Positions 42,301-51,266 of a DNA stretch of 64,000 bases are shown piece after piece. The position numbers were made by a program, and so were the translations under genes. Origin of the DNA: Sinohyriopsis cumingii (taxonomy: Eukaryota; Mollusca; Bivalvia; Unionida; Unionidae); NCBI GenBank assembly GCA_028554795.2, contig CM068839.1, forward strand, positions 12,861,220 through 12,925,219, read 5' to 3'. Position 1 is the first letter of the stretch. Each line of letters opens with the position of its first letter. Below the pieces are notes generated by a model. That model ran no database searches and had not been told where the DNA came from. It saw nothing but the letters and a program-made list of their open reading frames with translations.

Positions 42301-43395
42301 CTCAGACAGGGTGAAGAGGCCAAACATCCTGTGCATTTCGATCCGCAATGCTTGTGTTGCTCTCGATTGTTATAACCATGGTCACATTTCTCACAGTAAT
42401 AACTGTATCCCAGGAATCCAGTGATAGTGGTAATCGTATCGAAATGGTCATCGTGATAATAGACATGAATGTATTTTCCGTCCTTAAAGTCTTGCCCTCG
42501 AAACAATAGAGGTCCGCGCACTTCTTGAGGGTGCACTTTCAAGGTGTATCGTGGAGCTAGGACATCTTGCAATTTTTGCATCTCAGGAATGCCGCAGGGT
42601 GTGTCTTTGGGCAGTCCGGCTTGTTGTAACAGGAGTTCTGCTTCATTTCGTTTTTTGGCTCGGTCGGAACGTTGAATAGTGTCCCAGGTTCTTTTCCATT
42701 CTACCGTGTCGTTCTTGTTGGCATAGGTTCGTCCCACCACGATGGCACGGGCTAAGCACATCTGGTCATGAGGGTTGTCAATTCGGACGAGACTCTTTTT
42801 GGTGTTGCGAAGGTCGTCCACCAATAACATCTTTTTGCGTCCTGTCCCTTGAGGAGGAGAGACGTGGGTCATGTCCAGTGTGGCTTTACCATCGGTGATG
42901 TCAAACTGATCATTAGATTGTTGTACGTGTTGAATCTTGTCCATGACTTTGGAAGCAGTCAATTCTGCAGGGGTGCTAAACTCGATCCAAACAGGGGATT
43001 TCAAACCGTCGTGTTGTATGGAAAGTCTCAAGCGATCGTCTTCTTTGGGTTGACATTGTCGCTTAAGTGCAGTGAGCAGAGAATCCCACACTCCGGTGAT
43101 GAACCCTTCTGCTTTCTCTAACGGCACTTCGGACTTGAAATCTTTAAACTTCACCGTGTATTTGTAAGCCGTGGTTCTAAATTTTCTAGAGGAGCGCTTT
43201 TCCGTCTCTCGAATGGAATAGTATTTTTCAGGGTTGACTAAGGGTGGTAAACTTGGTTTAGAGGTTTCAAATTCTGGTTCACTCATGTCCTCTTCAAAAT
43301 CACTGGCATGAATTTGTGCCAAGATTTCAGCCCTGGTACGAGGCGATAGATCACGTTTCTGCCTCTTACTTCTCGAATGAATGGGATCGTTTCAT
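39349..43395 (-). pseudogene. POLB: protein-primed DNA polymerase B, element 1, broken
   Basis: The family replicates Polinton DNA from a terminal protein. Visible motifs: exonuclease I FFDFECMQ, II HNFSGYDGQ, III YCRSDVDIL, polymerase motif A as CSLHPYV, B as KVMLNCLWGK, C as YFDTDS. Two zinc-finger-like Cys pairs occur before the exonuclease. Breaks: a 20-base deletion after codon 9 gives TAA at 43366-43368; a one-base deletion at about 41581 creates TGA; an in-frame TAA lies at 40786-40788 (shared with element 2); motif A Tyr is His. Open segments are 41577-43322, 40789-41580 and 39349-40782. Not functional as read unless there is readthrough and repair. Confidence 0.92.
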
Positions 43396-43529
43396 CTTAA
43401 AATCAAAAAGTCAAATGACTCAAGTTCAAACACCATAAGCTACTTTATAGTCATAGCAGACCAGCGTATATAAAAGGGTGTGTGTCTTGTCCTTTCACTA
43501 TTCATTTCACTCTCAAGCCGAGCACAACG
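43396..43529. promoter_or_regulatory. divergent promoter between polB and the zinc-knuckle gene
   Basis: Toward plus: TATATAAAAGGG at about 43469, 60 nt before the ATG at 43530. Toward minus: ACTATAAAG at about 43443-43451, about 50 nt before the polB ATG at 43395. Both are conserved in element 2 (52604-52737). Confidence 0.65.
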
Positions 43530-44000
43530 ATGGAAGAGACTAACCAGATGGAACGTTTCGTCAGAGCTTTGCGAGGGGTCATTAGAAAATTCTCTTCAGA
43601 CCAGCCTACGGACTACTCTCCTTCCTTTAGAGATAAAAGTCAAGATACTTGCTATATCTGTCAGAAGAAAGGGCATTGGTCTTCAGAGTGTCCAGACCGT
43701 GAAAAAAGAACAAAAACAGGGACTAAAAAAGACAAAAGTCAAGATACCTGTTATTATTGTAAAGAAAAAGGACATTGGTCTCCAGATTGCCCAAAAAAGA
43801 AACAAGAGGAGTCAGAAGAAAAGAAGGATTCTTCAGAAGAAGAGAGGAATTCTTCAGAGGAAGAGAGGGATTCTTCTGAGGAAGAAAGAAGACAGGTGAA
43901 GAAAAAGAAACAGGAGAAAAAAAGAAGAAGGGAAGAAAGCGAGGAGGAAGAAGAGGAAAAGAGTGTGACGGTGAAGAAATTCAAAAAACAGAGAGACTAA
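43530..44000 (+). CDS. CCHC zinc-knuckle protein with acidic serine repeats
   Basis: 156 residues from the ATG at 43530. The longer GTG frame would start before the expected transcript start. Two knuckles: CYICQKKGHWSSEC and CYYCKEKGHWSPDC (C-x2-C-x4-H-x4-C), about 30 residues apart. Then SSEEER repeats (possible casein kinase 2 sites) and a KKKKQEKKRRREE tail. It probably binds single-stranded nucleic acid. It is next to polB on a shared promoter, so a replication accessory role is possible. It is followed by AATAAA at 44018 and 44087, with no stem-loop. Confidence 0.8.
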   Translation: MEETNQMERFVRALRGVIRKFSSDQPTDYSPSFRDKSQDTCYICQKKGHWSSECPDREKRTKTGTKKDKSQDTCYYCKEKGHWSPDCPKKKQEESEEKKDSSEEERNSSEEERDSSEEERRQVKKKKQEKKRRREESEEEEEEKSVTVKKFKKQRD

Positions 44001-44086
44001 ACAAGGAGAAAAGAAAAAATAAATGAACTTTTTATTAAAGTGTTGAGTTGTGAATTGTGAATTGGATTGTAAAAAATGGAGAAAAG

Positions 44087-44092
44087 AATAAA
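44087..44092 (+). terminator. polyadenylation signal of the zinc-knuckle gene
   Basis: AATAAA conserved in element 2 (TTTATT at 52041-52046). The convergent neighbour ends with a stem-loop instead, a clean contrast within 200 bp. Confidence 0.6.
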
Positions 44093-44251
44093 TGAATGAT
44101 ATAAGGTAAGAGTCTTTGAGTTTTGATTTTAAAATAAGAAGCTACACTCACGCACTCATACACAGACACGTACTATAAGGGTAAAATGGGTGGGGTTTAT
44201 TTGTGACTTATTGGCAAATTGAAATTGTATTTCTTCTCGAGAAATGTGGGT

Positions 44252-44267
44252 GGCCCTGAAAAGGGCC
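44252..44267 (-). terminator. histone-type 3' stem-loop after the Q/E-rich gene (element 1)
   Basis: Minus strand GGCCCTTTTCAGGGCC followed by ACCCA and, about 12 nt on, CTCGAGAAGAAAT. It starts 27 nt after the stop of 44295-44864. This is the full consensus layout. Confidence 0.85.
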
Positions 44268-44294
44268 TTTTCTCTTTATGGTGCAGGGGTGAGT

Positions 44295-44864
44295 TTAAGC
44301 AATCAATTTTAACTGCCTTAAGCCTTTGCCACGGCCAAGGCCTACTTCTGGACTGCGTAATGATGATAATGATTGGGTTGAAATCACTAAGGGTGGTACG
44401 GTAGGCTTAGTCACAGGGTTGACGTGTTTAGCTCGGGAAGGTCGTATTCTCTTCGGTCGTGATAAAGAAGTCTGATACATTTGTTTCAGACTTCTTAACT
44501 CCGCTAAAATGTCCAACAGTACCGTGACCGTTTGATTTTCACCCTCTTGTTTCTTTGCTGCTACTTCTTCTTGCTGTTGTTTTTTTCTTACCTCTTCTTC
44601 TTCTTGTTGCTGTTGCTGTAAGAGAAAAGCCTGTTCCGCTTCCTTTTGTCGTTGTATAAATTTCTCCAATTCTTCTTTCTGTCTCTGTCTAAAATTCTCC
44701 ACTTGCGGTAATGAAGAAGGTAACGAAGGTTCCGGAACAAATTCTTGCGAGGAGAGAAAATCGACAAAATCCCAATTCACCTCTTCTGAAAGTAAGTCCG
44801 GGTTCCCTTGGGCGGTCTCCCCTGCTGGTGCACCCCATTGGATCGTTTTCTGAGTTTCCGTCAT
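44295..44864 (-). CDS. Q/E-rich coiled-coil protein of the terminal divergent pair
   Basis: 189 residues. The acidic N-terminus (VNWDFVDFLSSQEF, about 28-41) could be an activation-type patch. The long coiled coil at about 55-110 is full of QKEEL and QQQQ. A helix with TVLLDILAELRSLKQMY follows, then a basic tail with RPKRIRPSRAKHV. 90% or more identical to 51267-51839. No known domain. The layout of acidic patch, dimer helix and basic end could suit a DNA-binding regulator (inference). Its promoter has a CRE and TATA. It ends at a histone-type stem-loop. Confidence 0.75.
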   Translation of the reverse strand: MTETQKTIQWGAPAGETAQGNPDLLSEEVNWDFVDFLSSQEFVPEPSLPSSLPQVENFRQRQKEELEKFIQRQKEAEQAFLLQQQQQEEEEVRKKQQQEEVAAKKQEGENQTVTVLLDILAELRSLKQMYQTSLSRPKRIRPSRAKHVNPVTKPTVPPLVISTQSLSSLRSPEVGLGRGKGLRQLKLIA

Positions 44865-45083
44865 GTTGAATCACTGTCGCATAGATTGACTGCACACAAG
44901 CGCTAGCGAATCTATATAGACTACGTGACGTCACAGACTGCTCTCTTCGGATTGGATGCGGGCTGACTGAATTCTGTAACGCGTGTTCGGATTGGTGAAT
45001 GAACTCAATCCGTTTCAATCCTTTCTGTCCCTATAAATAAGCGCAGTTCACTGCATTGATTCACCTATTGTAGGAGCCTCAAC
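44865..45083. promoter_or_regulatory. divergent promoter with CRE, two CCAAT boxes and TATA boxes (element 1)
   Basis: For the minus gene: TATATA at 44913-44918 and a perfect TGACGTCA at 44926-44933. Two inverted CCAAT boxes (ATTGG) stand at 44951 and 44991. For the plus gene: CTATAAATA at about 45031, 50 nt before the ATG. All are conserved in element 2. Confidence 0.75.
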
Positions 45084-45314
45084 ATGTGGACCGACGTTGA
45101 ATCTTCAACCCTTGTGTCAACAATGATGTTCAGGACGGACATGCTCATGTATGTCCGATCCAAGTGGACCGTTGTCCACAGGACCAGCAGCAGCCTGTGG
45201 ATAAGAAGAGTCTATATAGAGAGACAAGGTTGCCTCAAGAGGACTCTGATGTACGGCCCTGCTGTAAGACGAAGTTTGAGGACAAGAAGATGTCGCAAAT
45301 GCCCTTTATGTTAA
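45084..45314 (+). CDS. small basic protein of the terminal divergent pair
   Basis: 76 residues, starting MWTDV, arginine-rich, ending CRKCPLC (possible zinc pair). Counterpart 50814-51047 has 77 residues. The copies differ at about a fifth of positions and by a 3-base indel, so the frame is kept, which favours coding. No known domain and no resemblance to a histone. The stop is 22 nt before a histone-type stem-loop that forms the inner edge of the right terminal repeat. Confidence 0.65.
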   Translation: MWTDVESSTLVSTMMFRTDMLMYVRSKWTVVHRTSSSLWIRRVYIERQGCLKRTLMYGPAVRRSLRTRRCRKCPLC

Positions 45315-45331
45315 GGGCATATTAACATAAA

Positions 45332-45695
45332 CCAAAGGCCCTTTTCAGGGCCAGCCATATTTCTCGAAAAGAGATAGTCTTTGAATTGCCTACCCCTTTT
45401 TTAAAAAATTTTTTTTTTTAAAAAAATCCCATGTTAAATTCCCCTTGTCCCTAAACAAGCCCAAACTATTCCCCATGTTAAATTCCCCTTGTCCGTAGAG
45501 TGACCCACGATTTATCGCCATGTTAAATTCCCCTTGTCCGTAAAGTGACCCACGATTTATCGCCATGTTAATTCCCCTTGTCCGTAATCTGACCCACGAT
45601 TTTTCGCCATGTTAAATTTCCATTGTCCGTAATCTAACCCAGGGGGGTCTGTAATGCTAATTCCCATTGTCCGTAAAGTGCCCCCCTTAACTACT
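45332..45695 (-). repeat. element 1 right terminal inverted repeat, 364 bp
   Basis: Inverse of 25534-25897. It ends CTACT, followed directly by the GAGATT duplication. Its inner edge is CCAAAGG of the stem-loop at 45337. Confidence 0.97.
45337..45352 (+). terminator. histone-type 3' stem-loop after the small basic gene (element 1)
   Basis: GGCCCTTTTCAGGGCC preceded by CCAAA (45332-45336), followed by AGCCA and then CGAAAAGAGAT at 45365-45375. Both flanks match the histone consensus closely. Confidence 0.85.
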
Positions 45696-45701
45696 GAGAT
45701 T
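45696..45701. repeat. 6-bp target-site duplication, right copy (GAGATT)
   Basis: Identical to 25528-25533. Confidence 0.95.
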
Positions 45702-47630
45702 ATTATCACTCGAGAGACTTTATTTCTGATTCCGTTTGAAAAAAACTTTACAGATGGGCCAGATCTCATATGGGTACAATTGTGTGCGAGATCCATGCAT
45801 CTCATCGGCTGAGTTTATCGGCACTTTAGTGACTGTGTTTCTGATTAATATTTTTATTTATTAAACTTGTAAATAGGATTATATCACCAAGATATATCAT
45901 GATTTGGGAAACAGAACAATATTAAGATGTTGAATTGTTATCTTTACTGGTCATAGTCCATGAGAGTTCTTGAGATGGTTGGATATCTGTCTGTCCTCCG
46001 CCCTAACGTTAGCACAATATTGTTATCCCTGCTCGTAAACTATTTAGAGGTATGTTCATTCCATAGTTTAGTTGCTCCTAAATGAAAAGTGTGCTGCTCA
46101 GACATCCAATATGGCAGCCACAATGGCTTTCTTCAAAATCTTATCGCTACTCTTTCTGAATGGACGGTCATATCAACATGTGATTTTCACTAACAGACTT
46201 TTTATGTCGTGTTGGTCTTAAAGGAAAACAGTATCGATCAGACGTTCAGTATGGACGCCAAAGCAGTCATCTTGAAAATATTGCTATAGCTATCCGTTCT
46301 GAACGAAAAATCATATTAAACAGGGAGGTTTCAACAGAAGACTTCTTAAGATAGCTAGTTAGCCCTAAATGAAAATTGTACCGTTTGCACATCCAGTATT
46401 ACTGCCATAGCCGCCATCTTGAAAATTCTGTTGTCGCTATTCCTCCAGAATGGATGGTCATTATCAACATGACGTTTTCACTTAAATATTTCGTATGATG
46501 TATAATTGGTTCTAAATGAAAATGGTGCCTCGCAGAAAAATACGATGGCCTCCACATAAGAAATCTTGAAAATGGCAGCAGCACTTCTGAATGAATGGTT
46601 ATATCAACATGGGGTTTTCACTGAAAGATTTATTTTAACTAGTTGGTTGTAAATTAAGATGGTGTCGATCTGACCTCCAGATGGTCATCTAAGACAAGAG
46701 AGTATCTCAGTTCCTTCCAAATAGATATTGGGTTTCAACTAGCAGACTTCTCGTGATACCTAGTTGGTCCTAAATGAACGTGGTACCAGTCGATTATCCA
46801 ATATATCTGCCACGACGACCGTCTTTACTGCCTGCATATCCCCATGAATGGATGGTAATATTGATACCGGGTTTTCACCAAAAGACTAATGAGGTCTACT
46901 TAGTCCTAACTGCAAAGGATGCCTGTCTGACATCCAATACGGCCACCACAACAGTAAAATCTGAAATCCCTGCTCTTGCTGACAAATATCAGATATACTT
47001 CCAACTCGCTGCAGTTAATAAAATGATTTTATCTTAAATTCCTTGAAATTCTGTTCGACCAGGAGAGCGTCAGTCCCGGCGAGGGACTCTTGTTTTTATT
47101 ATTATGAGTGTGATTTGTACATATTTATGAGGTGATCTTTTATCTGAATGGAGATTTTTAAAACCACACGAGAGACTGTTATATTTAGAATTTTGAACAT
47201 GGTAAATAAGGTCTTGTTATCAAGAGTTTGGGTGAGTACAATTCACGCATATTAATAACGTGATCTTGCATCAGATTGGCTGAGCTTATAAACACTCTAG
47301 CAGCTACAGTTCTAATCTGATTTTTGATCGAATCTAATTGTTAAATTGACTCGTATTTTTGGAATGTTAGATAAGTTTGATTGTAAACGAAAGCTGCTGT
47401 AGAATTTTGTGACACCTTATTTGATAATATTATAATCTCTAGACAGATTGTTTAATAGAGGGGATATACGAATGTTAATGAGAAACCTTGCGTCTGATTG
47501 GCTGAGCATAGACCTAGAAAATATATTTCTCATCCAATTTCTAAACTCCATAAATGGGTTTATGTCATCAAGTATTTTGGATGCATATGAGCAAGAGACT
47601 GCATAGTATTGATACCTTTATCTTTATAAA
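45702..47630. other. non-coding host DNA between the two elements
   Basis: Dispersed repeat copies with GGATGGTCATATCAACATG, GATTTTCACT and CATCTTGAAAAT phrases, matching 21961-22885. Further on is the GATTGGCTGAGC family (47220-47600). No gene. Confidence 0.5.
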
Positions 47631-48480
47631 GAACGCATATAAGGTTTTAGTAGAACTGTAAAATCAACGTAAAGAACGCGTATCAGGATTTAGTAGAACT
47701 GTAGAATCAACATAAAGAACGCGTATCAGGATTTAGTAGAACTGTAGAATCAACATAAAGAACGCGTATCAGGATTTAGTAGAACTGTAAAATCAACATA
47801 AAGAACGCGTATCAGGATTTAGTAGAACTGTAGAATCAACATAACGCGTATCAGGATTTAGTAGAACTGTAAAATCAACATAAAGAACGCGTATCAGGAT
47901 TTAGTAGAACTGTAGAATCAACATAAAGAACGCGTATCAGGATTTAGTAGAACTGTAAAATCAACGTAAAGAACGCGTATCAGGATTTAGTAGAACTGTA
48001 AAATCAACGTAAAGAACGCGTATCATAATTTAGTAGAACTGTAAAATCAACGTAAAGAACGCGTATCAGGATTTAGTAGAACTGTAGAATCAACATAAAG
48101 AACGCGTATCATAATTTAGTAGAACTGTAGAATCAACATAAAGAACGCATATCAGGATTTAGTAGAACTGTAGAATCAACATAAAGAACGCGTATCAGGA
48201 TTTAGTAGAACTGTAGAATCAACATAAAGAACGCGTATCAGGATTTAGTAGAACTGTAGAATCAACATAAAGAACGCGTATCAGGATTTAGTAGAACTGT
48301 AGAATCAACATAACGCGTATCAGGATTTAGTAGAACTGTAGAATCAACATAAAGAACGCGTATCAGGATTTAGTAGAACTGTAAAATCAACATAAAGAAC
48401 ACGTATCAGGATTTAGTAGAGCTGTAGAATCAACATAAAGAACGCGTATCAGGATTTAGTAGAACTGTAAAATCAACATG
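47630..48480. repeat. 43-bp minisatellite, about 20 copies
   Basis: Units AAAGAACGCGTATCAGGATT, TAGTAGAACTGTAGAATCAACAT. Two units share a 5-base deletion (CATAACGCG), so block duplication occurred within the array. Confidence 0.95.
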
Positions 48481-49495
48481 ATATACAATTTAGATGATAG
48501 TTCACATGGGTTGCATTCTTACAATATTTTACATACATCTGCTGACGGAAATGGTCAAAGTCGAACGAGCCATATCAAGTCTACCTGAGTCTAGTCTCTT
48601 TTTCTTTCTTTCCTATAGCAAACATGAAATTATGAAACCATTAAAACTTGTGTGGCTAGAAAACGCGGGTCAATAACAGACCTATGATGACTGAATTCTT
48701 TCAATACAATTATTCCTTCCTGAAATATTGATGATTACCCATGATTAATTACTGTGGCTACTTTTTTTTGAACGAATTGTCTACATAACGGTAATGCGTA
48801 GAGATACAGTTATTAACCATAGGCTTCGTAATTATTGGTTATGCGCAAGGCCAGATTAAAGTCGGAGCCAATGAAACAATTGCATCAGATCTCGGCCTTG
48901 GACCACGTCTTTCAGAAAGGATTCTGACCTGATAACATTCTAGTTGGTACGAATGATGCATATTTGCAGTCATACGCGACTTTTGTCATTACAAACAGGA
49001 AAAAAACCCAGCTTAAAACCACATCGCTGAACAGAATTTAACCAAATTTGTTAACAAGCATCCTGGCCAGAAGTTTAAATTTATACACACGCTACTGGTT
49101 GGCTGCCAAATATGGCCACTGTTCCCAAAAAATAGAAAAAAAAGTTATTTTCAAAGCTGGCTTAACAGAATTTGGTCATGTTTAACTGAAAGGATTCATG
49201 CATTGCGAACTTTCAGATTTGTACAAATGATCTGCTTTTGCAAATTAAAATGGGAAAATATCAATTCTAAAGAAAAATACAGAGCAAAATTTAACCAATA
49301 TAAATCATCCTGAGAAGAAGAACTTTAAATTCTATATGCATGATGCCGATATGCCACCGTTACTATAAAATGGGAAAACCTTTAAATCGACCTTGTTCAA
49401 AATAGGATGAAAACCATCCTGACATGAGGACGTCTCAAATTTGGCCGCCATTACCTATGTCAGTGACATTTAAACGACTTAAAATTATTTTAAAA
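48481..49495. other. non-coding host DNA
   Basis: No gene recognised. Confidence 0.5.
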
Positions 49496-49529
49496 AATGA
49501 GCCGTCCACTGGGTGTCCTTTGGTCCCCG

Positions 49530-50180
49530 ACTGTGTCGTTGACCTAGTCGCTGGGTCGTCGAACGAGTTGATGTGTCGTCGACTGTGTCGCTGACTTGGT
49601 CGATGAGTCGCCGACTGGATCGCAAACTTGGTCTTATAGTCTCCTACTGGGTCGGATAGTAAGTCGCAGAGTCGTCGACTGTGTCGCTGACTTGTTCCCA
49701 GAGTCGCCCACTGTGTCGTCGACTGAGTCGCTGGGTCGTCGACTGGATCACAACTTGGTCGCAGAGTCGCCGACTGAAACACAGATTCATTGTCTGTGTC
49801 GCACACTTGGTTGCAGAGTCCTGACTGGGTCGCAGAGTCGTCGTCTGGGTCGCTGACTTGGTCCCAGAGTCGAGTCCCTGGGTCGTCGACTGGATCACAA
49901 ACTTGGTCGCAGAGTCACCGACTGGGTCACAGATTCGTTGTGTCGCAGACTTGGTTGCAGAGTCCCGACTGGGTAGCGAAGTCGTCGACTGATTCGCTGA
50001 CTTGGTTGCAGAGTCGCCTACTGGGTCGCAGAGTGAGCTGAGGAGTCGTCGACTGTGTCGCTGGCTGTGCTGCAGAGTCGCTGACTAGGTTGCATACTTT
50101 GTCGCAGAGTCGTCGACTGGGTCGCTGACTGTTTCACAGTCACCGACTGGACCACTGAGTCGTCGACTGTGTCTCCGACA
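49530..50180. repeat. degenerate GTCG-rich array
   Basis: Repeated phrases such as GAGTCGTCGACTG, GTCGCTGACTTGGTC and GGTCGCAGAGTCGCC in variable order, rich in CpG and GTCGAC. Frames open on both strands because stop codons are rare. There is no sign of a protein. Confidence 0.8.
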
Positions 50181-50391
50181 AGGTGTCACGGAACTGTATA
50201 AACCTTTTATTTATTAAATACATGTACTCCGGTTTCGTTTTTTATGTACAACGATACCTGAGGGTGATATATGTATATTGTACAAAGATTTCGAAATAGT
50301 GAGTTCGGTTCATCCTATGCCGCACGTGCGAAGTGCTTTCGATGGGAATACTTCCAGTGCGTTGACGATGAATTGGGGCATCTTCTATGTA

Positions 50392-50796
50392 AGTAGTAAT
50401 AGGGGTCACTTTACGTACAATGGGAATTAGCATTACAGACCCCCCCCCCTCCGGTCCAGATTACGTACAATGGAAATTTAACATGGCGAAAAATCGTGGG
50501 TCAGATTACGTACAATGGGAATTAACATGGGAATAAATCGTGGGTCACTTTACGTACAAGGGGAATTTAACATGGGAATAAATCGTGGGTCACTTTACGT
50601 ACAAGGGGAATTTAACATGGGGGAATAGAGTTTGGGCTTGTCTAGGGACAAGGGGAATTGAATATGGGATTTTTTTTTTTTTTTTTTAAAAATTTAAATT
50701 TAAATTTAAATTTAAATTTTAAAAAAAAGGGGTAGGCAATTGAAAAGTCATTCTCTTTTCGAGAAATATGCGTGGCCCTGAAAAGGGCCTTTGGAT
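50392..50796 (+). repeat. element 2 left terminal repeat
   Basis: Same plan as element 1: about four subterminal units with TACGTACAAGGGGAATTTAA and AAATCGTGGGTCA. An AT-only spacer lies at about 50669-50728, here expanded to repeated AAATTTAAATTT palindromes. It then ends at the stem-loop and CCAAAGG edge (inner end inferred). Confidence 0.85.
50774..50789 (-). terminator. histone-type 3' stem-loop after the small basic gene (element 2)
   Basis: Minus strand GGCCCTTTTCAGGGCC preceded by CCAAA, followed by ACGCA and CGAAAAGAGAAT. It starts 24 nt after the stop of 50814-51047. Confidence 0.85.
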
Positions 50797-50813
50797 TTAT
50801 GTTAATGTATCCA

Positions 50814-51047
50814 TTAACATAAAGGGCACCGCATTGGTCTTCTTCTTGTCCTTAGGCTGCGTCTCACTGTTGGCCCGTAAATCAGCACTCTTTTGAGGCA
50901 TCCTTGTCTTTCTACGTAGATCCTACGTATCCACAGACTGGTGTTCGTCCTGTGGACAACGGTCCACTTGGATCGGACATACATGAGCATGTCCTTCCTG
51001 AACATCATCCTTGACACAAGCGTTGAAGAGTGCACATCGGTCCACAT
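50814..51047 (-). CDS. small basic protein of the terminal divergent pair (element 2)
   Basis: 77 residues, counterpart of 45084-45314. Conserved blocks include DMLMYVRSKWTVVHRT and RRSLRTRR, ending in RCPLC. Function unknown. The shared frame with an in-frame indel supports translation. Confidence 0.65.
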   Translation of the reverse strand: MWTDVHSSTLVSRMMFRKDMLMYVRSKWTVVHRTNTSLWIRRIYVERQGCLKRVLIYGPTVRRSLRTRRRPMRCPLC

Positions 51048-51266
51048 GTTGAGGCGCCGAGAACAGGTGAATCAATGCAGTGAACTGCGCTTATTTATAG
51101 GTAGAGGAAGGATTGAAACGGATTGAGTTCATTCACCAATCCAAACACGCGTTACAAAATTCAGTCAGCCCGCATCCAATCCGAAGAGAGCAGTCTGTGA
51201 CGTCAGTTGGTCTATATAGATTTGCTAGCGCTTGTGTGCAGTCAATCTATACGACAGTGATTCAAC
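51048..51266. promoter_or_regulatory. divergent promoter with CRE, CCAAT and TATA boxes (element 2)
   Basis: CCAAT at 51136-51140 and 51176-51180, TGACGTCA at 51198-51205, TATATA at 51213-51218, and toward minus CTATAAATA at about 51092-51100. Order and spacing match 44865-45083. Confidence 0.75.

Larger units (their letters stand above)
25534..45695 (-). mobile_element. element 1: complete Maverick/Polinton (adintovirus-like), 20,162 bp
   Basis: It is bounded by 364-bp inverted repeats starting AGTAG and by perfect GAGATT duplications. It carries all Polinton hallmarks: chromodomain retroviral-type integrase, protein-primed polB (broken), adenain-like protease, A32/FtsK-type packaging ATPase, double jelly-roll major capsid protein and penton-like minor capsid protein. 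Most genes are on the minus strand. Only the zinc-knuckle gene and one terminal gene are on the plus strand. PolB is broken by a 20-base deletion, a one-base deletion and a stop, so the copy is probably unable to replicate alone. Virion genes look intact. Confidence 0.97.

Noticed and set aside
32457..44000. LTR retrotransposon (integrase plus zinc knuckles)
   Set aside because: No reverse transcriptase, RNase H or LTRs. The polB, ATPase, protease and capsid set identifies a Polinton.
25877..45352. histone gene cluster
   Set aside because: The stem-loops look histone-like but none of the preceding proteins resembles H1, H2A, H2B, H3 or H4.
49435..50041. open frames in the GTCG array
   Set aside because: Several frames on both strands are open because of base composition.
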